A stretch of DNA of 58,540 bases from Lederbergia panacisoli. Its GTDB lineage: Bacteria; Bacillota; Bacilli; Bacillales; Bacillaceae_C. Positions 17,571 to 26,865 of the stretch are shown here, piece by piece. The stretch's first letter is position 1; every line of letters begins with the position of its first letter. The notes under the pieces were generated by a model that was not told the DNA's origin, did no database searches, and saw only the letters and a program-made list of their open reading frames with translations. The stretch is taken from contig NZ_JANJGU010000020.1 of the NCBI RefSeq assembly GCF_024626525.1, positions 1 to 58,540 on the forward strand, in the 5' to 3' direction. The translations under genes and the position numbers were made by a program.

Positions 17571-18083
17571 ATGTCAAAAAGTGACTCAATAATATCCGAA
17601 TGGTTTCATCAATACAGCAACGATGTTTACGATTATTTAGTCTATTATACCGGGTCAATTGATGTGGACGATTTGGTGCAAGAAGTTTTTATTAAAGTGA
17701 TAAAGGGGTTGAAGTCTTACAAAGGACAATCTAGTCCAAAAACATGGATATTTAGCATTGCCCGTAATGTAGCAATTGACGAGGCACGAAAAAGAAATAG
17801 GAAAAAGAATATATCCTTCGACGAACAAATGATCATTGAAGATGGAGTATCACCTGAAAAAATCCTCTTACAAAATGAAGAGAAACAAGCATTATACAAT
17901 TCCATTCAAAAGTTAAAAAGTAATTATCGTGATGTGATTTTACTAAGAGGAATAAAAGAAATGACGGTAGCGGAGACGGCTGAAATTCTGAATTGGAAAG
18001 AAGAAAAAGTAAGGACAAATTATCACCGGGCATTGAAGTCACTAAGAAAGTTACAAGGTGGGGATTTAAATGATGGACTCTAA
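17571..18083 (+). CDS. ECF RNA polymerase sigma factor
   Basis: About 170 aa with sigma region 2 (DDLVQEVFIKVIKGLKSY, then PKTWIFSIARNVAIDEARK) and region 4 (SNYRDVILLRGIKEMTVAET, EEKVRTNYHRALKSLRK). The start is the ATG preceded by GGGGGAAAG. It overlaps by 14 bp a gene whose product has the layout of a membrane anti-sigma factor, the standard ECF arrangement. A CGTC element at 17533-17536, typical of ECF -10 boxes, precedes the gene, but I see no matching -35 at proper spacing. Closest in layout to SigX/SigM/SigV-type factors; no specific orthologue is claimed. Confidence 0.88.
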   Translation: MSKSDSIISEWFHQYSNDVYDYLVYYTGSIDVDDLVQEVFIKVIKGLKSYKGQSSPKTWIFSIARNVAIDEARKRNRKKNISFDEQMIIEDGVSPEKILLQNEEKQALYNSIQKLKSNYRDVILLRGIKEMTVAETAEILNWKEEKVRTNYHRALKSLRKLQGGDLNDGL

Positions 18084-19287
18084 TCAAAAAGACATTGAAC
18101 AAAAACTCCGTGACTTACCGTCCTTTAAGTTAAACGAATCAAGCAAAGAGAAAATTCACACTCAGTTAATGAAAACTGTTACTCAGTATGAAAATAGCGA
18201 AAGGAGGGCAAATAGGATGAGAAAAATACTGGCAGGGATCGCCGGTGCCGTTGCATTTTCATTACTTCTATTTTTCACTTTTATTTTTATTGATGGCAAC
18301 CACTTTTTAAACAATGAAAATAGTAAACCGGGTGATGTACAGAATCCACCCGTAAAAGAAAATCCTCAAAAACAGAATACGAATGAATTTAATGCTAAAA
18401 AAGCAAAGGAAATCATGATCCAATACAAGCAATCATTTGCTTCATTAGTAAACGAAGCAGATGAAAATAATGGTCAAATTACTTCATTCAATACAAAAGA
18501 GGAGATTCAAAAACATTTTTCTTCGATCATGACGGACGAATTTGCTGCGTCTTTAGTTGATTCTTACTTTAATGAAATTGACGGGAAAGTATTTATTATT
18601 GCAATTGAAGGCCCAGCTTGGTTATCTGTAGAAGAAGATTTTTCCGTTCAAAAAATGGAGATTGACCATTTCACAATAACCCAAGAACAAAATAATATCT
18701 TGCTTGGGCATGTATTATTAACTTATCACTTTCAATTGATAGATGGGAATTGGTTAATCAGCAAAGTGGAGAAAAAGAACCTTGATGAAAAGGTTACTCT
18801 ACAGGAAACCGCACAAACCATTATAGAAGGAATAGATGCAAAGGATTTAGCGAAACTATCAGATTACGTCCATTCAGAAAAAGGTCTTTTATTTTCACCT
18901 TATGTTTTCATAAACGAAAATTCTGCCGTTTTTCAAAAGAATGAAATTGGCGAATTATTAAATGACAATAACGAATATTTGTGGGGATATTACGCAGGCA
19001 GCGGGATGCCAATCGAGCTTACAACAAGTGAATATTTAGCCGAATTTCTAGCTGTTGAAAAGTTTATAAAAGATGGATTAGTGTTGGTTGATGATTTAAA
19101 AGAACGTGGTAGTATGAAGAACAATATTAAGGATGTTTTCCCTCAATCCAAAACAGTTGAATACTATCTCGAAGGTTCCCCAGAAAATGGCGGAATGGAT
19201 TGGGAAAGCATAATATTCGTATTTGAACAAGACCTGAATGGTGATTGGAAGTTAGTTGCAATTGTGAATGACGGTTGGACGATTTAA
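18070..19287 (+). CDS. Membrane anti-sigma factor for the adjacent ECF sigma
   Basis: A 405-aa protein. Residues ~1-50 are cytoplasmic and charged (IEQKLRDLPSFKLNESSKEK), followed by one transmembrane segment at about 56-75 (ILAGIAGAVAFSLLLFFTFI). A large outer domain of about 320 residues carries two repeated halves, each beginning with an EIM/ETAQTI helix and a beta-rich segment (FQLIDGNWLISKVEKK, LNGDWKLVAIVNDGW). The topology and the 14-bp overlap with the sigma gene identify it as the cognate anti-sigma or sensor. The outer domain was not recognised as a named family. Signal-dependent proteolysis is the usual release mechanism, inferred here. Confidence 0.78.
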   Translation: MMDSNQKDIEQKLRDLPSFKLNESSKEKIHTQLMKTVTQYENSERRANRMRKILAGIAGAVAFSLLLFFTFIFIDGNHFLNNENSKPGDVQNPPVKENPQKQNTNEFNAKKAKEIMIQYKQSFASLVNEADENNGQITSFNTKEEIQKHFSSIMTDEFAASLVDSYFNEIDGKVFIIAIEGPAWLSVEEDFSVQKMEIDHFTITQEQNNILLGHVLLTYHFQLIDGNWLISKVEKKNLDEKVTLQETAQTIIEGIDAKDLAKLSDYVHSEKGLLFSPYVFINENSAVFQKNEIGELLNDNNEYLWGYYAGSGMPIELTTSEYLAEFLAVEKFIKDGLVLVDDLKERGSMKNNIKDVFPQSKTVEYYLEGSPENGGMDWESIIFVFEQDLNGDWKLVAIVNDGWTI

Positions 19288-19527
19288 CATTGCGCGGAGT
19301 GACGAGTAGTTAATCTTGACGACTAATTTCATTTAAAAAGACGCTTCTACAAAAGGATATCTAAATAGTTGGATGAGGGCATCGCCCTTGTCCCATTTTT
19401 GGATCATTAAATTCTATAATCATGAAAAGAAATGCCCCTAAAAAAGAATTGCTGATTACCTGGTGTTGATGTACTCTGAATAAAAGGTAAATAATAATAA
19501 TCTATATATTATACTTTGATAGGAACA

Positions 19528-20046
19528 GTGAAACCTTTGAAAAATCTACTACTATTAAATATTGTTTTTGTATTGGCCGCTTCCTTATTAACAGGTTGTT
19601 ATGATAATGTAATGAACCTCGTCGATGGAGACCAACAAGTTTCCGAGGAGATGAATCAGGTGATTTCTGACTACATTGTTGAACAATACGCCCCTTCTTA
19701 TTATCATACTGAAAAGCAGTTCGAAGTTCATAAAGTATATGGAACAAGTGAGTCAAATGGAGTCATCACGGTCTATATGTGGTCTTACTTTGGCGGTTTT
19801 AACAAATCATCCGGCATAGAATCCCGGGCAGGACACTCTTTGCCAGCCGTCATTCGAATAAAAAAAGACGGAGAAAATTATAAAGTGAGCAAATATAAAG
19901 AACCTCAAGATGGCAGTTCATATTCGTCTTCTTTAAAAAAGATGTTTCCGGAAAAATATTTAAAGTTAGCACAACAAGATGCAGGAAATTTAGGAGAATT
20001 GCAAATTAAGATGGATCAAAAAGTGATGGAATGGCTCGGACAATAG
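19528..20046 (+). CDS. Putative lipoprotein
   Basis: About 172 aa. The N-terminus KPLKNLLLLNIVFVLAAS followed by LLTGC is a type II signal peptide with lipobox, so the mature protein should begin at Cys and be anchored outside the membrane. The mature part is small and polar with no recognised domain. The start is uncertain: GTG at 19528 has AGGA very close, and a TTG at 19537 or 19516 is possible. It lies 240 bp after the anti-sigma gene and is probably a separate unit, ended by the long hairpin at 20065-20116. Confidence 0.75.
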   Translation: MKPLKNLLLLNIVFVLAASLLTGCYDNVMNLVDGDQQVSEEMNQVISDYIVEQYAPSYYHTEKQFEVHKVYGTSESNGVITVYMWSYFGGFNKSSGIESRAGHSLPAVIRIKKDGENYKVSKYKEPQDGSSYSSSLKKMFPEKYLKLAQQDAGNLGELQIKMDQKVMEWLGQ

Positions 20047-20064
20047 CCTTATTTTTTAAAGCAA

Positions 20065-20116
20065 AAGGGTCAGAACATGGTGAAGTTTAACCTATTTCAT
20101 CAATGTTCTGACCCTT
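20065..20116 (+). terminator. Long-stem hairpin after the lipoprotein gene
   Basis: Arms AAGGGTCAGAACAT and ATGTTCTGACCCTT are perfect over 14 bp, and the interior adds TGGTGAA/TTTCATCA pairing. TTATTCTATTTTT follows on the plus strand. It works as a terminator, although the length and GGGTCAGA motif also resemble small mobile inverted repeats. Confidence 0.6.
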
Positions 20117-20424
20117 ATTCTATTTTTATAGTGATTTGATTGATGAACATTATTTATCGCTTATTAATACAATCTCCGCTCCAACTATACCCGTTCGAGA
20201 ACAGGTATTGATGGAGATTTTTAGGGCTGTAAAAATGACTCAAATCAAGTATAAAACAACTGCCATACATGTAGGCAACAAATTAATAACATAGTATAGC
20301 CAATAACAAAATGAGTGATAATACCGCCTAAAGAAAATTCGAATATTTAAGGCAATATTGAAAGTCCATATATTTAATTAATTTGAAAAAGAATTTGGAA
20401 CAATCCCATTTCAAATTAAATTAT
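20117..20424. other. Intergenic, nothing recognised
   Basis: AT-rich sequence between the lipoprotein terminator and the two-gene pair on the minus strand. I see no coding frame with a ribosome binding site and no clear RNA or repeat. Confidence 0.5.
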
Positions 20425-20754
20425 CTAAATTACTTTTCCACGCACGTAGGAGGTAACTCCGAATGGAAGGTTTTCATCAGCAATTTGGTCAAGATGCCAC
20501 CACCACTCTTCACGAGGCTTTGCAGATGTAGAGAAATCGAAAACATTACCTATGTGTCTAACCATCTTTTTTGCGTTTTGGATTAATTGCAAATCGTGTC
20601 TAGCCAATTCTAATTTTTCTTGAAAAGTTAATTCATCATAAATTTTTTGAAGTTCACTTCTATCATGCAACATTCTTACACTCTCAAAAGGACTTACTTC
20701 AAAATCATTAACATCTTGACCATAGTTTTCAATTTCCTGTTTATATGTGCTCAT
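20425..20754 (-). CDS. Unknown 109-aa protein, second gene of a pair
   Basis: Unrecognised. A small soluble acidic-helical protein with a conserved-looking C-terminal block, PREEWWWHLDQIADENLPF. No membrane segment or signal. GGGAGG precedes the ATG, and the start overlaps the stop of the upstream 129-aa gene by 4 bp (ATGA), so the two are translationally coupled. Size, pairing and order would suit a toxin and its immunity or antitoxin protein, but no motif proves this. Confidence 0.65.
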   Translation of the reverse strand: MSTYKQEIENYGQDVNDFEVSPFESVRMLHDRSELQKIYDELTFQEKLELARHDLQLIQNAKKMVRHIGNVFDFSTSAKPREEWWWHLDQIADENLPFGVTSYVRGKVI

Positions 20755-21140
20755 TCAAATACCTCCCTTACTCTTCCTAAATAAGTGTACCCATTTTCTC
20801 TTCTTAGATAACTACTGGTACTTTTTCTAAACATACAAGTTTCCATTATTTTGTTTTCTCCAACAATAACCATCCATTTTCCATCATCAAATACAAAGTA
20901 TTCTTGGAAAAAATCATTCATAACATAAATATGAATATCATTTTCCCTGTCATTCATTACTTTTAATATAAGATTATTATAATCCTTTAGCGTCCAATCA
21001 TTTGGTATCTCTTTTCTTCTTTTGCGTTTTTCCAAATGAATATGACCATAATGGAAAGAAGCACTACTTTTCCATATAGGCCCGGTCTTATTAAAGTAGT
21101 CTATGATATTCCTAATTTCTCTCTTTTTTACAGAATCCAA
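20751..21140 (-). CDS. Unknown 129-aa protein, first gene of a pair
   Basis: Unrecognised. Basic, soluble, starting at a TTG four bases after AGGAGG. It shows two segments that could form a compact nuclease-like fold: SSASFHYGHIHLEKRKRRKE with closely spaced His/Glu/Arg, and CMFRKSTSSYLRRENGYT near the C-terminus, a pattern reminiscent of small RNase toxins with a terminal Arg/Ser/Tyr cluster. This is only a resemblance. It is coupled by a 4-bp overlap to the 109-aa gene. Confidence 0.65.
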   Translation of the reverse strand: MDSVKKREIRNIIDYFNKTGPIWKSSASFHYGHIHLEKRKRRKEIPNDWTLKDYNNLILKVMNDRENDIHIYVMNDFFQEYFVFDDGKWMVIVGENKIMETCMFRKSTSSYLRRENGYTYLGRVREVFE

Positions 21141-21314
21141 TTTTCCTCCTCCTAGTATATCTGTTATTGAAGAAGTTTCATTTTTCTACTAATATCATTG
21201 TATTCTTTCAAAAACGAAAGACACCCAAATAATAAATCAAGGTGTCTCCCATAATAGAAGTTTTTGGCACTTATTATCGATATGAATTTAACACATGCGA
21301 GACGTATGATTTCA

Positions 21315-21536
21315 CTAAATTTTAAAAACTTCATCTTTTGAATGCTCTATTTGCATTCGTTCCAATTCCAGCTTCATTTTTTCCGTCTCCAGCAAATAAT
21401 TCTTATGTTTCATTTTTTCTAATTCTAATTGGTCTTGAATGAATTGACCTTTAATTTTTGCACTTGATTGCAAATGGGTTGTTATGATTCCAAGTATAGG
21501 AATTGAACAAAACATTACACCAATAATCCACCACAT
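21315..21536 (-). CDS. Small membrane-anchored coiled-coil protein
   Basis: A 73-aa protein. MWWIIGVMFCSIPILGIITTH is a single N-terminal membrane helix, followed by a charged amphipathic helix (QDQLELEKMKHKNYLLETEKMKLELERM) predicted to be a coiled coil. The ATG at 21536 follows AGAGGTGAG by a good distance; an in-frame GTG three codons upstream overlaps that site. It resembles the small membrane proteins annotated as phage-shock or PspB-like, without a firm match. A decayed paralogue lies at 29850-30080. Confidence 0.72.
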   Translation of the reverse strand: MWWIIGVMFCSIPILGIITTHLQSSAKIKGQFIQDQLELEKMKHKNYLLETEKMKLELERMQIEHSKDEVFKI

Positions 21537-21729
21537 AGAACTCACCTCTTTTTATACGTTTTCTTTAGTTTAATACTTTATTGATAAGTTATATATAGAA
21601 AATATACAACCTTTTAATATTTTTCCTTGAACAAAGGAACGCTATGGGAAACCCTTTACCTGTCTAATTCCTCTTAATATAGAATTTTTTCTAATGTGAA
21701 ACAAGGGAGAAATAACATAGGCAAAAATG

Positions 21730-23784
21730 TTATTCTAACAATATCTTCACAACATCATCCAAATATGTTGTTGTACTATATTCATAAATCTCCAGCCTTT
21801 TAGGAATTACTTTTTCCTCAGTGTTGTTATTGTACAACTCCATACTTTGAACTGTGAAGAAATAACGGGGCTGTTCGATTTCTTCATATACAAAAGGGTT
21901 CTTATTCATATCGTATTCAATCCAGTTTTTATCAACAAGCACCCCTTCTGAATTCATCCCCATCGAACCAATTTCTTCACCTTCTTCACCCACAACATGG
22001 AATTGAATCCATTCATATGCTCGATTTTCAATTTCATGATTACTTATGACAACCTTAGTAGGCTGTCCAATTTCCACTTTGTCGATGGAGATTGTACTGC
22101 CTGCATATTCAAAGGTTTGAGGATATGCCTTAGAAGCATCCAACTCGATAGTTTTTTTGTCTTCAATCATTAAATGAACAGATTCGAACTGAATGATAAC
22201 CTCTTTTGGCTTTTCGCCAAATAGTGGTTCAAAATGTGTTTGTAAAGAAATCCAGTCATCTTTGTCAAAAAAAGCTTGGTTCCCGTACGTGTCAGCTTTC
22301 ACTATTTTATCGTTCACTTTTAGATTATCAAAATTAAGAACACTTATCCGCTTTCCTGGCAGTTCATAGTAAAATGCACTATGAAGAATTGTCGTCGTTG
22401 GAGCAATCGTTAGTTTATCAAATCGAACAGGGAATCCCTCTACTTCTATTTTTTCATCCAGCACATATTCTCTGGAGGGCAGTTTTTTTACTGGAATCTC
22501 AAAGTTCCATTCCCCTTCTTCATAATCAATGTTTACGTAATCCATATTCCGTTCGGAGGAATCGCGAATCAATTTCTGAAGCTTTGTGATCTTAAGATTA
22601 ATTGTATCGCTATCATTTATAAGCGGCGGTAGATTAACGATTCCATGGTACACGTTCTCTTCTTTATTATTTAGGTCGGATTTAAGATCAGGAGGATAGT
22701 ACCTGAGATCTGCAACATGCCCCATTTTTTGATATTCTTTCTCGACAGAAACACCCTCATAGTAATCAATCATATACTGACTCTTTTTTACTGTATCCTC
22801 TACTTCATAAAAAACAAGTGTTTGAATATCATCAGCAATCACACTTTTGAGCTTAATTTTTATCCCATTGCTTTCCGCTTCCAGGTTCATTCGTTCACCT
22901 ATTCCGTTTTGTAAAAAGGCACGCAATTGCTCATCTTCTTCCGTCCACGTATAGTAGAAGTGCGGAAAAGCCCCTGGGAAAAATCCAATACTAATTATTA
23001 TCGCGAAAACACTTGCAAAAATAAACCATATTCTGTTACGTTTCTTGTTCTTCTGTTGTCTGTGCTTTTCCTTTTCAGCCAGTCTATCTTTGACATTCTC
23101 CATGAAACCAGATGGGACATATAAATCTTCCATTCTATCATTAAGATATATCATAACATCCTGAAAAGTGCCCAAATCCTCCCGGCAGTTTTGGCAATGA
23201 TAAATATGCATCTCGAAATTAATCTTTTTCGAACGATCCAGGTTTCTTTCAAAGTAATCAATGTAATTCTTATGGTTCTCCTTACAACCTATAAAGGACG
23301 ACCCGTATCCCAATTCTTTTTTAAGCGACTGGATTCCTGAAAACAATAGCTCTTTCAACTTTTCCGCTGAAACTTGGAGCAGATGTGCTGCTTCCTTCCG
23401 AGTAATTCCTATTATATAGGTAAGAACCACCGCTTCTTTCTCATCCTCTTTTAGCCGATTAAATGTACTAAATAAATCTTGATTTGCTTTATCTGCCTTA
23501 GAGACTTGTAAACTTTTATCATCGGAAAGTTCCCGGCAGATATGTAGAAAAATAGAAGTTGCCCACATTTCAAATGAGGTATTTCTATTAAACCGATGCA
23601 ATTCTTTTTTTACGTTTAAAATGGACTGGTAAAAAGCTTCTTCTACTTGCTGTTGATTCCTAAGATAGGACAATGCAATCGTATATAACGATTGTTTATG
23701 CTGCTCGAACCATTCAACGATAGATTCATCGCCTTTTTCTCTTATTGGTGTGATTGACATGTGTTCTATTTTTGCCGGGAACAT
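21730..23784 (-). CDS. Sigma-like/anti-sigma fusion membrane protein, copy 1
   Basis: A 684-aa protein starting at the ATG after AAAGGGGGA. Residues ~25-90 resemble sigma region 2 (SIVEWFEQHKQSLYTIALSY, WATSIFLHICREL), and ~105-155 resemble region 4 (EDEKEAVVLTYIIGITRKEA, KELLFSGIQSLKKEL). At 193-200 the H-x3-C-x2-C zinc motif of ZAS anti-sigma factors appears (HIYHCQNC). A membrane helix at ~252-270 follows, then ~410 outer residues like DUF4179/RsiX-type sensor domains. So sigma, anti-sigma and sensor parts are joined in one chain. Sigma region 2 lacks an obvious conserved DNA-melting motif, so it may be a degenerate, regulatory sigma domain. A 684-aa paralogue is at 39002-41056. Confidence 0.78.
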   Translation of the reverse strand: MFPAKIEHMSITPIREKGDESIVEWFEQHKQSLYTIALSYLRNQQQVEEAFYQSILNVKKELHRFNRNTSFEMWATSIFLHICRELSDDKSLQVSKADKANQDLFSTFNRLKEDEKEAVVLTYIIGITRKEAAHLLQVSAEKLKELLFSGIQSLKKELGYGSSFIGCKENHKNYIDYFERNLDRSKKINFEMHIYHCQNCREDLGTFQDVMIYLNDRMEDLYVPSGFMENVKDRLAEKEKHRQQKNKKRNRIWFIFASVFAIIISIGFFPGAFPHFYYTWTEEDEQLRAFLQNGIGERMNLEAESNGIKIKLKSVIADDIQTLVFYEVEDTVKKSQYMIDYYEGVSVEKEYQKMGHVADLRYYPPDLKSDLNNKEENVYHGIVNLPPLINDSDTINLKITKLQKLIRDSSERNMDYVNIDYEEGEWNFEIPVKKLPSREYVLDEKIEVEGFPVRFDKLTIAPTTTILHSAFYYELPGKRISVLNFDNLKVNDKIVKADTYGNQAFFDKDDWISLQTHFEPLFGEKPKEVIIQFESVHLMIEDKKTIELDASKAYPQTFEYAGSTISIDKVEIGQPTKVVISNHEIENRAYEWIQFHVVGEEGEEIGSMGMNSEGVLVDKNWIEYDMNKNPFVYEEIEQPRYFFTVQSMELYNNNTEEKVIPKRLEIYEYSTTTYLDDVVKILLE

Positions 23785-23910
23785 AAATGTGTATCCCCCT
23801 TTTAACTTACTTTTTATACCTGAATTCTCTATTATTCTATTGATTTTTAAAAGGGTGTGTAATCGTCTAAATGACAGATTTGAAGTTAATGTTGAGTTTG
23901 ATAAATCCAT

Positions 23911-25818
23911 TCAATTATTTTCTAGACTTAACCACACTTCCATTACTAAATCTAGTTCTTTATTTAACTCAATTTTCCTGCCATACAGCTTATTAAGCTT
24001 TTCATAATTGTTATGATTTTCAGCCATAGCCATATCTATTTCGTTTATTTCATTTTCAAGATTCTCAATTCTTGCCAGCGCTTTAGCTTTTGCCGCTTCC
24101 TTCTTTGAATCCTCAGAAGAATATCTTTCAGTTTTCACTTTTTCAGATTTTATTACTGGTTCCTTCCTCTCCTGCAGGATTACTTTCTCTTTTTTACTTT
24201 TATAATAATCGTAATTGCCAAGATAGCTTTTCAAGGAATGGTCCTCGACAACGACCACTCTTTCGCCTATTTTATTGATAAAATATCGATCGTGAGAGAT
24301 AAAGAATATTGTACCTTTAAAGTCATCCAGAGCTTCCTCAAGCGTTTCAATGGAATCAATATCAAGATGATTTGTAGGCTCATCGAGTATCAATAAATTG
24401 ATATCTTGAAATAACAGTATTGCCAGCTTTAACCTGATCCTCTCTCCACCTGATAAATGCTTTACTTTTTTGAAGACACTACTTTTATTCCCTTGCTTTA
24501 CCCTCAACTAGCAAAATATCATCTCTAAATGCTTCCAGCACCGTGTGTTCTTCATTATTGAACGTTATTTTTTGGGTAAATATGCAGACTTTACATTGGC
24601 GCCAAATTCGACCACACCATTATCAGGTTGCTCTTCACCTAAAAGCATCTTAAGAAAAGTGGTTTTTCCGCTTCCATTTGGACCGAGCTGTCCCACTCTT
24701 TCACCGAAAGAAATCAATACATTTGTTTCCTTAAAAATTATTTTATCCTCATAGCTTTTTGAAAGGCCGATCGCCTTAATCGTTTCATTGCCGCTCCTAA
24801 CTGCAGCCTTCACATCCAGTTTCATATTCTTTCTTTCAAAAATTGGTTTATCGATCCGCTCCATTTTATCAAGCTTTTTTTGTATACTGGCGGCTCTTCT
24901 AAAAAACTTGTTATTATCAGCCCTCATCGCCCAGTCTCTCAGACTCATTACAGTCTTTTCCATGCTATTAATCTTTTTTTGCTGCTCCCTATAATGCTCA
25001 TATTGAATTCGCATATTTTCTTCCTTTTGATGAACAAAAGAGGAGTAGTTGCCTTTGTAGGACTTCGATTCCATATCCTCAATTTCTACAATTTTTGTCA
25101 CGACATTGTCTAAAAAATATCTGTCATGGGAAACAATCAGGACAATTCCCTTATAGTTTTTTAGAAAGCCTTCGAGCCACTCAATTGATTCCATGTCTAA
25201 ATGATTCGTCGGTTCATCCAGCAGCAATATATCCGGAGTATGAATCAAGAGCTTCCCAAGTACGACTGTCGTTTTTTCCCCACCACTTAATAAATCAAAA
25301 TTTCTACTTAAAAAGCTCTCGTCAAAACGAAGTCCTGCACAAACCTTGCTTAGCTTTTCTGCTCTTTCGTATCCGCCTTTTACTTCGAATAATTGAACGA
25401 GATCACTATACTTTTTTAAAGCTTTATTAAGAGCATGGTCTGCCAATAACCTCATTTCCTCTTCTAATTCACGCATTTGTTTTTCGATGCTATCAATCTC
25501 TTCAAAGGCAAGGGTTAACACATCCATTACTTTTAAGTGTTCGGGATATACTGGCGATTGTTCGAGGTAAGCCTTAGTCGCTCCTCTTGACACGTTAATT
25601 AGTCCTTCATCATATCCATGGCTAGAGGTTTGCGGATAACCAGGATAATAATTCATCAGCTCTATTCCTACAATTAGTTTAAGAATCGTACTCTTTCCAC
25701 TTCCGTTTGCACCAATGATTCCAACCTTCTCTCCTTCATATGCTTCAAAGGAAATATTTTTAACCACAAGTGTAGCATCCATATATTTTTTTATGCCATT
25801 TAATTTCAATTCCTTCAT
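23911..25818 (-). pseudogene. ABC-F ribosomal-protection-type ATPase, disrupted
   Basis: Two open parts together encode an ABC-F protein with twin ATPase cassettes. Cassette 1 is intact: GANGSGKST, LLSGGEKTT, LLLDEPTNHLD, then the interdomain linker (NKFFRRAASIQKKLDKMERI). Cassette 2 has GPNGSGKTT and, beyond the breaks, HLSGGERIRLKLA and ILDEPTNHLD. Break 1 is a missing A in a poly-A run near 24569, after SAYLPKK. Break 2 near 24490-24500 loses about ten codons normally seen between GKARE and SVFKK and shifts frame again. The protein should not be made full length. Family members protect ribosomes from antibiotics. An attenuator-like leader precedes it. Confidence 0.85.
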
Positions 25819-25900
25819 GCCATACCCTACTTTCATCCATAATATCGTTACGCCTTTTATGGAAAGGGTTAAGAAGACAATCTTTACTATTTGTTGAAAT

Positions 25901-25937
25901 AAAAAAGACCACAAGAAGATGGTTTCTTCTTACAGTC
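25901..25937 (-). terminator. Attenuator-type terminator upstream of the ABC-F gene
   Basis: On the minus strand, GACTGTAAGAAGA and TCTTCTTGTGGTC form a 13-bp stem (three G-U pairs) with a 5-base loop, followed directly by six T. It lies about 85 bp before the ABC-F start and after short leader frames, as in antibiotic-inducible ABC-F genes. Confidence 0.72.
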
Positions 25938-26002
25938 TATAATCAGCGAAAATAATTTATTAAAAGGAGTCTTTGCAAAAATGTGCATGCTAAAAAGCAC
26001 AA

Positions 26003-26137
26003 TCATGCTTCTATTCGCACCAGTAGTAAAAAATCTGCGTAATAAATTATCATTTCGATATTAGTAAAGTAAGTTACCTTCTAAATTGCCTTATTCATAA
26101 AGAGCATAACAAATAAACCTACTATTGATAGGTACAT
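26003..26137 (-). promoter_or_regulatory. Candidate leader peptides for ABC-F attenuation
   Basis: Two short frames lie before the terminator. 26137-26081 encodes an 18-residue hydrophobic peptide (MYLSIVGLFVMLFMNKAI) behind a weak GAAGAG; 26053-26003 encodes a 16-residue peptide (MIIYYADFLLLVRIEA) with no clear ribosome binding site. The segment after them can form alternative hairpins (AGCATG/CATGC, TGTGC/GCACA). Ribosome stalling on such a peptide normally disrupts the terminator. Inferred by analogy with vmlR- and lmo0919-type leaders. Confidence 0.4.
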
Positions 26138-26336
26138 TGTCTCTTCATAAAAATTCATATTAATTTTCAAAATCAATTAATATTTAGCAATTAGTTGGTT
26201 CCATAAACTTACTTTCCCCCTCCGAAATTTCCCTTATTATCTCACCATTTCATTTTTTGTAAATAACTAATTGGGAAATTTTTGTATCAGGGATGCAGCT
26301 AATCCGATCGATCATTCTAAATGACTATCATCTATT

Positions 26337-26732
26337 TTATTTTGCATTTTCATCTGGTTGATGAATACCGATTATATTGCCTTCAGTATCAATATAGTAT
26401 CCTTGCCATGCCATACCAGGAAGAGCATGTTTAGGCTTCGCGACCTTGCCGCCATTTTCAATAATTTTAGCTTTAGTTATATCGTAATTTCCCACTCCCA
26501 TAGTACAAGCAAATCCATTTAAAGGTTGGTTTGTTTCCGGCGGAGCACTTTGTCGTTGCATTAATGCACCATTAATTCCAAGTTCATTTTCATCTCCTGT
26601 TACAGCTCCATAGTAAGGCATTCCTGCATAATCACTCCAATCTTGAAATGACCATCCAAATACCTCTCCATAAAACTTCTTTGCCCGTTCCATATCATCT
26701 ACATGAATTTCGAAATGAATTAATCTTCCCAT
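26337..26732 (-). CDS. VOC (glyoxalase/bleomycin-resistance) family protein
   Basis: A 131-aa single vicinal-oxygen-chelate protein with two beta-alpha-beta-beta-beta modules: LIHFEIHVDDMERAKKFYGE (first metal His and the classic start) and GYYIDTEGNIIGIHQPD at the end. A strong AGGAGG precedes the ATG. Related Bacillus proteins are annotated as glyoxalase or YkcA-like; the substrate cannot be told. Single-gene unit downstream of a helicase gene and its terminator. Confidence 0.85.
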   Translation of the reverse strand: MGRLIHFEIHVDDMERAKKFYGEVFGWSFQDWSDYAGMPYYGAVTGDENELGINGALMQRQSAPPETNQPLNGFACTMGVGNYDITKAKIIENGGKVAKPKHALPGMAWQGYYIDTEGNIIGIHQPDENAK

Positions 26733-26823
26733 ATTGTCCTCCTAATATCGTTTTATGTATTCGCTTACAATAAGCTTGAGTGATAGATGTGAATTCAATA
26801 ACAGCCAACATCAGCATTCTCTT

Positions 26824-26857
26824 AAAACCGCCGTAGAGGGCTTAACTCAGGGCGGTT
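26824..26857 (-). terminator. Terminator after the helicase gene
   Basis: AACCGCC and GGCGGTT arms (inner partial pairing) with TTTTAAG following on the minus strand, immediately downstream of the helicase stop codon. Confidence 0.6.
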
Positions 26858-26865
26858 ATCTCAAA

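Noticed and set aside
20065-20116. Small transposon (MITE)
   Set aside because: Although the arms are long and perfect, there is no target-site duplication or second copy in the window; the position after a gene fits a terminator.
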